Shown here in pieces: positions 43,088 through 58,000 of a DNA stretch of 64,000 bases (positions are counted from its first letter, which is position 1; every line of letters starts with the position of its first letter). The notes under the pieces were generated by a model. The model saw only the letters and a program-made list of their open reading frames with translations. It ran no database searches and had not been told where the DNA came from. Position numbers and translations under genes: made by a program. Origin of the DNA: Lytechinus pictus (lineage: Eukaryota; Echinodermata; Echinoidea; Temnopleuroida; Toxopneustidae); contig NC_087252.1 of the NCBI RefSeq assembly GCF_037042905.1, forward strand, positions 33,507,965 to 33,571,964. Reading direction: 5' to 3'.

Positions 43088-46000
43088 GTAAATGTTTGGC
43101 TTATAGAATCATTGTGGTGTTTAATCTGGTTACATCAGGGCAGAGAATGAAGGGAGAGTAGAGCCAGTTGGAGGGGCGATAACAATATCGAGCATTTAAG
43201 GGTGGCTTGTGCAGCAAAAATAAGAATTTGACACAATACATGTAAAATCTGCAATCAGAAGATGAGATGTTTAAATACTGCTGGTTCGTAATTTTTTTTC
43301 TTATTTATCAAATAGATCGATGAATACAATCTTATTTACTGTGTTGAAAAAAAAGAAAGCCGTAAATTGTATTTACAATATAATGGTTTTTATTTGTTAT
43401 AATGTGTAAGAACTTACCTTCTTCAGAGTGATAATTCGACTAGACACAAAACAAGAAGGGTGTAGGCTGTGAATATAGACCAAATTTTTTTTTTGTTTAT
43501 CTATAAAGAAGAAGAATCATTCTTTTCGGGCCATTTGTCTGGATTAAAAAATTGTAATATACATGTAGGTGAAACTTTTGATCCAAAACATGAAAGAAAA
43601 TGATTATTTTCATGGAACAAATGTACTTGTTTTTAGACTTAATTTCTGTTTGAGCTCAAATGATTTTTAGATTATGATAAAGTTTTAATATAGAGAGTCA
43701 AAAGGGGCCGAAGCTTTCGATCCTAGCAGAATCTTCGTCGGAGGCAAAATGACAAACACATGAAGTGGAACAACCATAATATAGACCACAGACATACAAC
43801 AGCAACACTAGAAACAAGGAGACAAAAGGGGCATTAGTGAGAAGAGATGACCAAAGAAAGTAAGTGTAAAAATAAACCTGTAAGAATGAAAGTATGTAAA
43901 TATTTCCAAAAAGGAAAGTAAATGAAAAGAAAAAAAATATATATATACAAAAGGTGTAACTGATATAGTAATCCGCTGGGTGTGAGGGGGAATAAAACAG
44001 AAGACTATATATATAGCAAATAAAGAAGCTGATGCTGTATGAGAGAGGGGGTGTATTAAGAAAAAAAACATGGTGAACATGAAAATAAGCAAAATGAATA
44101 AGAGGTAAATCTAAGAGGTGGAGAGAAAAAAATGTAATAATAATTAGAATATCGTCTGAATAAGGGATGAAAAATTGGAGCTGAGCTTTTTTTTTTTTTA
44201 TATATATAGTCTTCAGTTTTTTTCCCCTCACACCCAGCGGATTACTATATCAGTTACATCTTTTGTATATATATATTTTTTTTTTTCTTTTCATTTACTT
44301 TCCTTTTTGGAAATATTTACATACTTTCATTCTTACAGGTTTATTTTTACACTTACTTTCTTCTCTTAGTTTGTTTATTACTCCATCATACATACTTATG
44401 TCTTTTGCACATTATCGGTTGTTCCCCATTCTTTCCCTTTTCCCCACTCTTACACACCAGTTTATTATGCCTCTCTTTGTTACCTGTTTGACCCACCTCT
44501 CACTAATTCTCTTGTTATTCATCTCTTCCTCATACCCTTCATCACTGTTTTGTTCTAGATCCTGTTTGATGTTGCCTGCCTCACATCTTAATCCCTCTTG
44601 GCTTGAGGTCTTTCTTTGGCCTTACACCAACTTCCCTTTGTGTCTGCCCACTCCTTTTCTTTCATCCCCTTCATTAACCTGATTGGTCATCTCTTCTCAC
44701 TAATGCCCCTTTTGTTTCCTTGTTTCTAGTGTTGCTGTTGTATGTCTGTGGTCTATATTATGGTTGTTCCACTTCATGTGTTTGTCATTTTGCCTCCGAC
44801 GAAGATTCTGCTAGGATCGAAAGCATAGGCCCCTTTTGACTCTCTACTTTACTCCATTGGCTCTTTTTTTAGATAAGCAGTTTTCAGCAGCTTCTTTTTG
44901 CCAAAGTTTTAATATCTAATATCTAAGCTTTAATATGATATAGGTTTTATAAGAAGATGTATTTTAGATGGGCCAGCAGCCAGCTTTTGATAGGACAAGT
45001 ACATTTAGCAGCTTAAAAACAAGAAAACTGCGCTCTGATTGGTCATGTAGAGACCACACTCCTACGCAAACTCCAATGTTCCCCACACTGGGCCTCTAGT
45101 CCAATCATTTTAGCCCACATTTTGACCAAACTTTGAACAAATTGCAACAATTTTTTTTTTCACCACAATGCATTTCTGTGAGGTCTCTAGTACAACATAA
45201 TAAAAGTCCAAAACTATCCGAATATGGGAAAGGCATCTAATTTGCATAAATCCAAGATGGCTACAAAAATTAATTGATATGCCTTGTCATTAATATTTTT
45301 GTACATATAATTATGGGAAAATCTTGCAATGAATACGCTATTCACTATGATTAAGATATCATAAATCGATTGCAATCGTTTTCAGAACTATACGGTTACT
45401 ATTTTTCGCAAAATGTGAGAATTTATGCCAAAATTACCATGTTTTCGGTTAAAAATTTGCATATGCGTTGATATATTTCTGTTTTATCAGTAGCATCAAC
45501 AACTAATGTAAAATATCAGCATTCGACAAGAAAGGGGATATATCAACGAGAAAATCGATATGCTTCATAACAGTATTAATGTCTTAACTTGTTTAGATTA
45601 AGGGCAAATACATCCGAATGTATCATTCGATATTGCAATAAAGTGACACCAAAAACCAAAAGTCCATGTCTTAGTCACACTTTTGATATCGACTACAACA
45701 CGATCGCTGACATGCCTTTGAAGAGAGTAAAATAGATTAAATCGGTCTTGCCTCGCCTCTGTTGGTGTGACTTACACGCGTAAATGCATGTGTGCGAATA
45801 GCGATAGAAAGGTGTACTTAGATTAAAATGTGGACAAAGGGCTTTTTCTACATTTTACAGCAACTTTTATGTTAATGAAATCTCTTGGAAAAGTTAGAGA
45901 ATACATTGCTCTGCATGCTGCATGCAATTACGTTCAAAACATTAAAGCATAGTCCCGCAATAGCCTGTCGAAGTTACCCCCTTATCCGTAGCTCAACTAT

Positions 46001-49000
46001 TAAAATATCGTGCTTTTTGGAGCTCCCAATGTGACAAAGTGGTGTTTTGCTACAGAGAAAAACAACTTTTATTGTCTTGAAATCACTTGAAGGCAAAAGA
46101 CACAAAAGGCGTTTCATCTTCGCAGTAAACCACTTTTATTGTTATTTATTTAAGCACTTTGGGATGAAAAAATATATTTTCCTCTATTAGCTCAATATAA
46201 AGAAATGCTGGTACGGCAAAGCCTATCCCCTACGGGGTTTGCTAAAGTCACTCGCCCCTTTTCCATATTTTGCCTATTTATGGAAAATTCTACCAATTCG
46301 GAGCCCTCATTGATGCAAAAGATGTTTCTGCTATTATGTAAGCCACTTTTATTGTTTCGTAACCTCTAGGAGATAAAAAAAGATGTTCCTCTATCAGCTA
46401 CATATAAAGAAGTGCTGGCTCAGCAAAGCCTATACCCCCTCAGAGGTTCCCGAAGTCTCCCACAATTTTTTGCCTATTTTCCCTCCTTATTAATTTATAA
46501 TTTATGGGGAAATCTGCCAATTTGGAGCCCCAATTGAAGCAAAACATTGGCCCGAATTCACAAAGGTGGACTCTGCAAAATCCACGGATTTTAGAATCCG
46601 TGGATTTTTTAGTCCATGGATTCTGGAAAATCCACGGATTCTGCAGTTTGTGATTCACCAACGGTGGACTCAAAAATCCGCGGATTCCACCAGACCCACG
46701 GTTGAGTCCAAGGATTCAACCCTGGACTCGACCAAATCCATCGATTCAACCATGGGTTTTCAATCAAATTTAGGGATTTCCCCTTTTTGAGACTGCACTG
46801 AGCATGCTCAGTGTCATAAAAACATAAACATATGCAGCATATACACAATAAACCAAAATATATTATTCTAAAATAAATGCTTGCTGGTATTGGACCCCCC
46901 CCCCATTTCCCAAAAATTATGTTTGCTGGCATTGGTTGTGTATCTTTGCACACACACAGACACACACACACAAAATAGGAGCACATCATCAGCTAGCTGC
47001 ACTTGATCAACCGGCCTTGAAGTGGCAGAAAGAAGAAATTCATTATTTAATCGAGTTAATCTCAGATAGACAGGATAAGATATGTTACTGAGAAACTAAT
47101 CTTTTTTACAGCAACCAATTCCACATCACTAAAGCACCACTGGATCCATATATAAGAACAAGGTAATCACTGATTGCCAATTCACTTTGAATCACACCAT
47201 GATCATGATACAATCAGGTAATTAATCATGACTAACATTATCAGACATTCCAATCCTTTATAAACATCATCACCTAATTTAAAATATCAAAACATTAGGC
47301 CTATATTCGATTTTGACACACAAAACATACCATCACTATGATCACTCTTACCAATGGGAATAATATCTGGAATAATTCAAAGCACAATTGATTCAATTTG
47401 ATGACTAAAATTTAATATATTATTTTGTCACATTTTCCACACATGAATATTAAACCACACTTTACATTATTCAACTATGATTACATAGATTATGACTGTT
47501 AAAACTAATTTTTCTGCAAGTCGAGTGACATGCATGTAAAAATTAATTTCTTAAAATTCAAATACATCATGCTATCATGGAATTAAATATTTTTTGGGTT
47601 TTGGTCAATAATTTTTAGCAGCAATGCATCACCTCGAAAGAGGAGCTTGGAAAATTGTCCCCAAGGCATCAACAGAGCTCGTGTGACAAAAGAGGAAGAA
47701 TATGAAAATAAAATGGATATTGCCAATGCTGAACATGCTATCAAGATGGACATTTTTTCTTTTCAGAAATGTATTGAAGCAGCAAAAAACAGAGAAGCCA
47801 TTGGCTTCCCTAATTCCGAGGATTGATTTATAAAATATCAATAATGGTCTATCCATGCATGTACACATATTCTGTTAATATTTGAATTTAATGAAAAATT
47901 ATAATCCAATAATATAAACTCCTCAAAGAAGTTTGGAAATCTGACTTTGATCGATAATCCATCCTCGGACTATACCAATGTGTAATTAATATCAATGAAT
48001 AGACCATTTGATTTTCTTTAAAATGATAACCTACATGATATGATTATGGTTCACATGGAGGTGCAGTGCCTTGAAATGTGGGATAAGGTCAAAATTCAAA
48101 AGTTGCAAAATGACACAATATTGAAAGTCACTGTTCTTTTTTTATTTATGATGAGTGGGTTTCTCATCGGTTTCTTTTGATTGTTTTCATGCACCTTAAC
48201 ATCAACATTAACATGGAATCAAACACACCTCTGCACAAGCAAACACATAACAAACAAACAAACATAGGTATTTCAAACCACGACTCAAACCATGTTATCT
48301 CACAGTACCATTACAACAGAAGCAGGGGCTAGATTTGACTGGATTTTTATCTGTATTGACACAGAAAAAAGAATCATGTTCTGTATTGACCCTTCATGAC
48401 TATTTCTGCTCGTTTTGCAGCTTTCAATTCAGACCTCATCCAACACTTTTGAATCCTGCTCTTTTTACAATGGCATAATCATAACAAGCATGGTATCATT
48501 TTAAAGAGAATTAAATGGTCTTTTAAATGATGTAAAATATGCATTGTATAAAATTGGGAGTTGGGAGAAATTAATGGCCAAACACAGATTTCCAAACCTT
48601 TTTTGAGGGATTTATATTGTTCAGTGCATCCAAGAAAAAACTAATTTGGCATCCAAGAAAAAACTAATTTGGCCGGGGGGGGGGGGGGTATCTGAATTTC
48701 AAAAAGAAAATCACATGTCTAAAAAGTTCAATATCTGCTCTTTTATTTGATACCTTAATCACAAAAAATAGTCAAGAAGTTTCATTAAATAAACGTGTTT
48801 TCACCGGTTTCCCACAGGAGCTATCACATAGTTAAAAAAGACTGAATGCATGGCTGATCGTCAACAAAACGGAGTGTCGAGTGAGTTTAAACGCTAGCCT
48901 GTAAACCCTCTTCATTTTATGAAATTATTGAAATTCAAGCCTTATTTAAAATAACCAGAACTTTGTTATTTCTTGACCATTTTCTGTAATTGAAGTATCA

Positions 49001-52000
49001 AATTACAGAACAGATATTAAACTTTTTAAAAACGTGCTTTTCTTTTTGAAACCCAGATAGAGCCCGCCAAATGACTTTTGGGTATCCCCTTTTCAAATTG
49101 TTTTGCTCACTCATGCGTGAATGAGAAATAATCTAAGTAATTTTAGATGAAAGAGGAGATTTACAATGGTAGGTCATTTGTCTATTGTATTTGTGATTAA
49201 GTTATTATAAATCATCGATAAATCTCGGTTTCGTTTTTTCTGGGACGCACTGCATAAACAATATTGCAGGTTATATTAAATACTTACAGCTAAAGAAATT
49301 ACAAAAGTCCTTGATTTGCCGATGTGGTTGGGAAATTATAGAGAATTCATTTGAATATTGATATCATAGAAACTTTATATAGATATCTATTCATAAATTA
49401 GGAATTATGTTGTAATTGATGAAATTGTACTAGAAAGACTGAGAAAAACAATTATAGTATACAGTACCTGACTCATTATCAATATTCATGAAAACTATAG
49501 GGCAATACATTTTAAATGTCCAGCTCAGATGTCAAATATGGGTAATAATAAATTATATTTATGTTATTAATATACACATATTCTTCACTCTCTATGATGA
49601 TTAAGTATTTATTGAATATTGATATCTGACTTCGGCATCAATTGAAAAATACATGAAGAGCATGACAGTAAGAAAGTGAGTATTCATTTTTAAAGTAAAC
49701 CTAATAGGAGAAGGATCTGGTCTTTGTCTGAATGATTTTCACACTAAACTTAAAGAAATACAATGGAATTATAAGATTTTGTATATATCAAACACAAGTA
49801 TCAAAAGACTCACTTAGATTCTCAGTCTGTAGCGTCTAATGTCTAGATAATAAATTTGTAAGGAAAATGCTCAAGAGCATATTTAAAGGACAAATAAAAA
49901 CTGTACAGTACATTACAAAGAGAGGATGCGAAATAAAACAATCTAAATTTCAATGCTTAAAAAAGTCAATGACCGCTATTATATTTAGTGACATTGGAAT
50001 GATGATAGGAGTACAAGTCACATTATCGACCCTTTCCCAAAAGTTCAGACTGGCATAACAGAGTATACATTTATATTAAAAATGCAATCTGCACAGTGAC
50101 AGAATACCTGTTCTTCCGGTTAAGGAAGTACAGGGCTTGTTCCCCAACAGGACTCCTAATGTAGACGTGAGTCCTATCGATGGCACATATGGCAACAGGT
50201 AGAGGTTCACTACATTCTGTATTCCTCCTCAGATCACCCTCAAGCATGTTGATGAGATGGAGTGCAGTGATACCGCATTCGAAAGGCTTCATCCATGTAC
50301 AACTCAAAAGGAATCCAGTCAGGGTCTGGGCCAATTGGCTATCTGTGTATACATGAAAAAGAATTAGAGAAGATAAACATGGAAAAAAAAAACAGTAATT
50401 CAAGATTCCCTGAACAATAAGTAAGGTTTGCAAACATTCAGCCCCCCCCCCTAGTCTTCTTAGGTACCGTATGGAAATAGCCCAGTCTATTTAGGATTAA
50501 GTTTGTTTTTTCTTTTCCTAATTTTTTTACATTAATATACACTGTATGCATTGCATACATCAAGTCACATGTTTCAAATAATCTGCTGCTTTAATTGCCG
50601 TACTCCTTTCATTCATTTTGACTCCATCCATTTTTTATATCTTAGATGAAAATTGTCACTGCTTGTGCAAGTAGGAATGAAAATTTGCCATGTTGGTTTC
50701 ATCACCAGTGCTTCAACCAACATCACCTTCATATTTAGAAACAATTCATAATTTGTCAGTTATAAAAAAGGGTAATATTTTGCAATAAGCACTGCATCAG
50801 TTTATTGTTCAATCGAAACAAAAGCTTACCTCTCCGAGCCTGTTGACATGATCAAGATGCATTAAATGAGCATGGTGATTTTCTGCCATTTTTGTTCTGC
50901 ATAGAAAATGAAATTGACATAGGCCTAGGGTTAAGTTTCAATGGCAAAGAAAATAGTCATAAGAAAGATGAGCATGAGACTAGAATGAGATTCAGACATT
51001 GAGATTACAGTTTGACAAAATTCTCTCAAATCTGTATTCTGAAAATTGTCCCATCTTTGCTAAAATAAAAATACATGACTGCTCTCCCAAATTTATTTTT
51101 TTGAAACGATTCATCGTCTCAAATGAAATCTTTAAAATTGCTGAAAAGACTAGCCTGGAGAGTAGTAATCAGTCTAGGCCTACGTAGTCATAGCCGGCCC
51201 GTAGGCATACTCATGACTATCGTGACCATGGATAGTACTAACTGAAATTCTGTCAGTTCTGAATCTGATTATCATTCTGACAAATCTGAGAGTGAGATTT
51301 GAGTGCACCGTAGACGTAGTACCGGTATAGTACGGTACCAGTACTAATACAACTTGACTGATTTTTACTCTCCAGGAGCCTTCAGGCGTGCAGGCTAGAG
51401 TAGGATAGACCATGTAGATCTAAGAAAATCCAGCGACAGGGTCAGGAGGAATAGAAATTTAGGAAGAACCGAGTGAAAAGAGGAAAAAGTCAAGGGTCTA
51501 ATCGTCTAACATCAACGAGAACGTCCAGCCGTGTCACAGTCAGAGCTCGCGAAAGACAAACACAGAAATGTACTTATGGGGCTACACAGAACCATTTCCG
51601 CGAGAAATCTTTTCACTAACTCGATTCTCATTACCGTATCCATTTATGACATAAATTCGGATATTACTTCACAAATCAATGCATAAAAAGTTACAAAAAA
51701 TATTGCTCATCAAAAAAATATGTCAAATTGCTCACAATTTCCACGGAGCTCGGTCAAGCATGTATTTTCTCCACCACTTTCACGTCCAGTCTTCCACTTT
51801 GAATTTTGCTGCCAAATCATCGCCCAGCGGTTGTTGTCTGCACAAAAATGTACCCAAATGCTGCGCTGTGATTGGCCAATGCGCCTAAAATCCACGGATT
51901 CTGTGGAGTCCACTGTTTCAGACCACCCCAAACAGTTGACTCGAAATCGTGACGTAATAGACTCGATTGAATCCGTGGATTCGGTCGAGTCCACCTTTGT

Positions 52001-55000
52001 GAATCACAAAAGCGAATCCGTGGACTGTGGATCCTGCAAAATCCGTGGATTCATCCGTGGATTTTGCAGAATCCACCCTTGTGAATTCGGGCCATTGTTT
52101 CTGCTCTATAGCAAACCTCTTTCATTGTTTCGTAACCACTTGGAAATAAAAAAATAGATTTTCCTCTAACAGCTACATATAAAGAAGTGCTGGCTCAGCA
52201 AAGCCTACCCCCTCATCTCCCCACCCATTTTGCTTATTTCCCCTCTTTATTAAAACAAAACCGCAGCTTTTGACCCCCCCCCCCATTCAGGCAAAGGGCA
52301 TTTCTGCTACATGGTTAAGTCATTTGTATTAGTTGAAACCACTTAAAGATGAACAGGTTTCGGCTATAGGTGCATCGACCCCTCCCCTCTTCAACGGCTC
52401 CAAATTGACAGATTTTCCCCTAAATTTGCAAATTACGGAAAATGGGTGAGTGCCTTCGGTAGTTCAATAGTAGTATAATAGGATGTGGCAGGTCTAATAG
52501 CTACATCTCATTTTTCTCTTGAACTCTGAGATCGAGTAGGCAGAAAATGTCTTTAGTTTGGTGTACAACGTCAAGTGACTAGCATATGATAGTTTCCTTG
52601 CCTAGACTCTTTCATGATAAACAATAAATACAGTCAAATCAGAATCGAATTTATGCATTTAATGTTAATAGTAACAATGTTCTTGTAGTATAAATCTTTG
52701 CTTACTGATATGTATCATGTTTATGATATAGCTATAATTTGATGAGGTCAATGTATACATAGTATCGAGTCCGGAATCGATATGGTTTGCAATTGGGTCT
52801 GAGTACATAGTACTGCTACGTAGTACTGCTACGTAAACTAAATGAGCTAATATGACCAAAACTAACCATTATGTTTATGCAAATTAGAACACTTTCCCCT
52901 ATTCGGATTTTCTGGGACTTTTAGTATGGTCTTCTATGGACCTCAAAGAAATGTTCTGCATTGAAATAAATTCTGTTGCAATTTGTTACAAGTAAAAGTT
53001 AAAATGACTGGACTACTCTGCAAGGTCACACTCACCATGTGGCAATCTCTTCAAATTACCCGCGCCTGTTGTTTTGATAACACTAGTCAACCAATCAGTG
53101 GCGAAGACGCGTTGTTAGCGTACCAGAACGCTAACATTAGGGACAGTCACACCTTTCACGGGCGACCACTGCTAGACGCATTGTTTCCACACAGACATCT
53201 AAAAGTAGGCCAACTGGTATCGATAAACTCACAGAAGCTTAGTCGAATTCCTAATAATCTAACAATAAAAGGCTTAGCAGAAGCTAACAGTGGCGCTAAT
53301 GTTAATACAAATCACTACCAGTGCCATGGGCACCAATAGTGATGATGTTAGTGAATAATTTCTCTCTTTAAAACTTGTCTCCCTTTCTTATACCAAGTAA
53401 TTTATAATATACCTCGACCGAAAAAAAGGGGTATTCTGGGCCCAACAAAAATCAGGTCGCCCCCCCCAAAACGTCCCCAAAAAGAAAAAAAAGGGGGGAA
53501 AAGAGAGGAGAAAAGGAAAAGCGAAGAGAGGAAAGGGAAGAAAGGTAGCTTTGTGGGTTTTTCTTTTTATTCTTTATTTTTTTTCTAAAAAAAGAAACTC
53601 CGTGACTCTTGCTCTAAATTTATATATAAGAATTTTGCTTCCGCGCTGCGTGCGGTTAAATGACAATATTGCAGTTCTCCTTTGTTTCCCTCACCCTTTC
53701 TCTAACCCTGTTTTTCCACCTCAGCTATATGTGTTTCTTTCCCGTTAAAATTCAATAGGTCCATGATTAGAGTAAGGTTAGGCCGAAGTATATGAATTTT
53801 TTTTTTTTTTTTAAATTGATCGCGCAACTTCTGGTCGGGTCGGCTCCGGGCGGGTAAAATCTTTATCTCAATTTCTGCCGTCACCTCCATATAGGCAACT
53901 TCTCCCGCTTTTCAGCTCATTACTAAACAACCATAATTTGGGGGCAAACAAAAGAGGAAGGTATAAAATTCGTGTCGTATTAAATAAAAAAGTGCAATAT
54001 TTTTTTATCAAATTCTATTCAACTTCATGTCATTTCCCTGCACATTCATCTCCTGTCCTGTTTTGCGCCCTCAGTTTGAAATTTTGAATGACACTTAAGT
54101 TTCTTTATCATTCAAAGTGAAGCGCATCAGGATAAGTGAAATAAATTATACATCATCGTGTTTTATATAATTTCAATAATCACAGAAGTTTCAACTTTTT
54201 GCGCACTATTTTCCTTGTAATGAAGTTCAATAATCTTAGAAAATTAACTGAATTAGAGATATCTGCATTTGATGAAACGTCCGCCCGTTTGAAATTTCAG
54301 AGTTTCATTGCTCTTAGCGGGGAGGAATATCTTCCTCCCGGCATATATCCTTCTTCTCCTCTGTTTTGCGAGTTAAGATATGCACTGTCGCTAAATTGTT
54401 TGTAATCAAATCTGATCTTTCCAAGGGAAGTATTCGATATAACTTAGAAAATAACCTTTTCTCGGGACCATTTTCTTTTTAAAAAAATTGAAAAAAATGC
54501 TTTAGCTTCCGCGCTTTGCGCGGGGTTAATATTATTTTAATTTCCTCCATTTTATCCCTTTTTTGTTCGTTTTACAATCAAGGTTCAAAATCACAATATA
54601 GTCAAATGAATTGGAGCTGATGTAGGTACTAGAGACAAGGGAGGCGGCTCCTTTTTATTTCAATTTATGAAACACCGAAAGCTTCGCGCTTCGCAAGGGA
54701 GGGGGAAACTCCCCCTCCCTGCACCCACCCCCTAGGGAGCGCGCTTCGCGCGCTCTGTAAGTGTTGGCACGCTTCGCGTGCATTTACCGCCCCCTCCAAA
54801 ATGAAATCCTGGCTACGCGGTTGCCAACAATATATGAATAAATTGAGTAAAATTAGATGAGCAAATTGCTGAAAATTCATCAAAATCTGATAAAAAATAA
54901 CAAAATTCTTGACTATTAAAAATTAAACACTTTTTTGCAACTGATATTACTGAGCAGCATGTGGCCATGAATATGCAATAAATGGAACGATGTAATGCCA

Positions 55001-58000
55001 TATCTTCTAGCTCTTTCCCCTTTTTCTGATTTTATTGAAAGTTTGAAATGAACTCGTAATTGTCTTAAATGTATGTAGGTCGCCCGAGTAACAAAATGAT
55101 GATCTTTGAAGCAATATTCTGTGTGGACAAAATTTAAACCCAATTTTGTATGATATAACAGACCCTCATTGTATATTTCTGGAGACATGAATGTAAATTT
55201 CAGCGAAATAGGGCCTAATGCAAAATTTTAAGAAACCATATTTTTTTCCTACTCATTTCCAATTTTTATCAATTTGTCAGTGTTTTGCTTGTCTCACTTT
55301 ACTGTTCTAACCGTATTATTTTCTTCAGCCTGGAGTACCCTTTTAGGAATAGGTATATAGCGGGGGGGGGGGGGGGGTGCTGATTAGTGCCAAGATAAAT
55401 GATCCTTTTCAAAGATTTTTTTCTTCCAAGATATATCATTTATTTAGATGTGTGAAGACATTTTTTATGAATAGACCCTACATTAGAAAGAAGAAAAATA
55501 GCTGATGAAATTTATCGCATGATAACTTTTTATTGGCAAGTACTCTATAATGAGCATGATGAGTGAAGTCTGCGAAGAGCATTTGCAAACAAAAGAAACT
55601 GATGAAAAGTGGGATTGCATTTTTTTGTACAGAATCTCCATCGTAATATCATAATAGTCAAATTTTTTAAATATTTTTAAGCTTATTCGATATTTTAAGA
55701 ATTAAATTAGTAATACTACCTGCTGCCATTTCATGTTTAACCCTAAATCTCCCGGGGTATTTTGATTCTTGTCATTCCCGGGGAGGGGGGGAGGGCATTA
55801 TGGCTCCCCCTTAAGATCTCAGCCGCGAATCGCGCAATCACAACGAAAATTTGCATGATGGTAGAGAATGACGTAATCTACGTAGTTGCATTGGTGAATT
55901 TCACTGAATTCATAGATTTTTATTTTATATGAATTAATTATGCTAATTTATTCATGAAATCATACTTTTTGCTCTGAGTCACTAAATAAAGCTCCTAGAA
56001 TGCTATTTTTGGTGAAAAATATTCTTTATAGCATTCCTAACAATTGTGAATGAAACTAATTCTGATACCAAGACCAATTTCTTATGTATTTTATTTTTAT
56101 TTTTTTAATTTCTTATGTATTTCTTTGTTTTTTACTTTTTTTTTTTTTTTTTTTTTTTCGATGGAAATCGTTCCAGACTTAATTCTGATCATAAACAAGG
56201 CAAAATTAATTAATTTTAATCAGTAAAAGTAGAAATAATGATACATTTATGAATTTTGGCTAAATACACAATTTGCATTGGATTTGTACATGAAATCACG
56301 TTTATGAGCAATTTTGGGTCTGACATGCACTTACATAATGTTGCATAATGTCGTAACTGCATACCCGGGCGTCACAAATTTTGTCTCAAAATTTGCGCGA
56401 GACTTGAAAATATAAAGTCAGTGAGCGGCGAGGTAAATTTTTTTTGCGTAGCAGATATATCGCGAAAATTGTCGAGGGGGGGCATTATGCCCCCCCCGGA
56501 GAATTAAGGTTAAAATGTAATAGTAATTAAATTTTGCCTAACTCTAATCCTCTAACAACAGGTTTTTCTACCTTCTTCGCGGTAATTCCACCCATGTTGT
56601 TAAGAGCTGATTTGTTAATGGATAATACTATACAGATTGTGATGTCAAGCGTTAATCTCAGATGTAAATAATGCATTATAGCCATCGCAGCGAGATTACC
56701 GGTTGTAACAGGGGCATTTTGTTAGCGCAGTGTTAGTGAAATGTTACGTTAACAGCGGCTAACAGCGTTTCTGTGCGGCCGATACAGAACTCTGGATTTT
56801 ATGCTACTCAGAAATATCAGAAATCTCGTCATGGATCTTGATGGAAAAAGCTAGCTGTTGACCCATCTAAAAGGTGCCACATATCAAAAGTGACATTGTC
56901 AGAAAGTATAGAGTTTGAGCTTTCTGATGATATAAATAGTATCTGTGTCCAAAACATTAAAAAATGCGGAATTTGAAAGAGAAAAAGAAGGGGAAAGAAA
57001 ATTATGTTTGAAGAATCTTTTCAGTCCTGAAATTCACTTATTTATCAAAATATTTTATTGAAAAAAATAACCAATATGAAAGATAAAAGTTTACTTTTAA
57101 TATGAAGGATTAATGTTTACTATTTCCTATCGTGCAAATATAATTCCTTTTTTAAAGTAGTTATATTTTTTGAGAAAAAAAGTCTCACATTTCGCGAGAT
57201 TTTGTATGGATATGAACTCAGCCACGAGAGGACTTGGATAAATCTTGCTCATTTGCTCATTAACACAGGGACCTCCAGACTGACTGATTGAAAATACCAG
57301 TCATTCAGTCAGAAAGAACAGTCCTCACTCAATAATTACAAGTGTTTATAACAGTTCAATAAGCGATGGGCCCTTGTAACAATAAACTTCTGCTCCCTTT
57401 TTTCAGTCACACCCGTACTCGACTCTATAAAAAAAAGAACTTATGCTAGTCAAAGATTTAGAAGATCTTGTCAAAACTTTCCCCAAATGGCCAAAATGTT
57501 GGGTCAATAAATCTTTTATTTTGAAATCGGCGCAAAACTTTCCCCTGGATAAACTAACCAACCCTCTTGTATCCTAACTGACTTTAAAGGATATTCATCT
57601 TGCTATACAAAATGGTCAAACCACCAGGATTGAGAACTTAGTGTCTCAAGGAGCTGATCTCAATGTCCAGTCAGCTGACGGTCAGATGTGTCTCCATGAA
57701 GCCATTAAACTCTGTTACAAAACTGGGAGAAATGTAGAAGAAAGTTACACGCTACGAAAGGTGATTCATACTTGATTTCGGTCTACACTTCAGTAAAGAT
57801 TCAATAATTAGAATGATATGAACCGGGATATCATTTTGCATTATATTCTGATCATTTCTCCCATCTATCGATGCTTTGTGGAAATGAGATTTTGTATGTT
57901 TTAGGATAGCTAAAGCTAAATTTGATGGAAGCACTTACATACCACATCGTAATTTTGTATTGTTGACTACATTGTTTTTACTGTTCAATTAAACACATCT

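Larger units (their letters stand above)
46549..52093. mobile_element. PIF/Harbinger-like DNA transposon, 5.5 kb
   Basis: Ends GGCCCGAATTCACAAAGGTGG and the inverse (..CCTTGTGAATTCGGGCC). A 3-bp ATT lies on both sides (46546-46548, 52094-52096), the size of target duplication expected for this superfamily. Subterminal regions (46565-46760 and 51890-52080) are dense with TCCACGGATT/AATCCGTGGA words. The interior holds one recognisable transposase exon (minus strand) and the last exon of a Myb-like partner (plus strand). Other transposase exons were not found, so the copy may be defective. Confidence 0.85.
46030..52330. repeat. Tandem ~210-230 bp repeats interrupted by a Harbinger element
   Basis: AAGAAATGCTGGTACGGCAA (46200), AAGAAGTGCTGGCTCAGCAA (46408) and AAGAAGTGCTGGCTCAGCAA (52182) mark successive units, with TTTATTGTTTCGTAACC before them. 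Removing the insert at 46549-52093 restores a ~230-bp spacing. Partial units lie at both edges. Confidence 0.7.

Noticed and set aside
43698-44231. 177-residue minus-strand frame
   Set aside because: It is the left arm of a foldback element; the mirrored arm gives a related frame (44263-44682), and the composition is low-complexity Phe/Tyr/Ser.
46566-46989. Open frames of 74-126 residues at the Harbinger end (also 51710-52157)
   Set aside because: They translate the repeated TCCACGGATT words and are mirrored at the other end.
54665-54883. 72-residue minus-strand frame with SARSALPRGWVQGGG
   Set aside because: Translation of the GCG-rich end of a transposon remnant.
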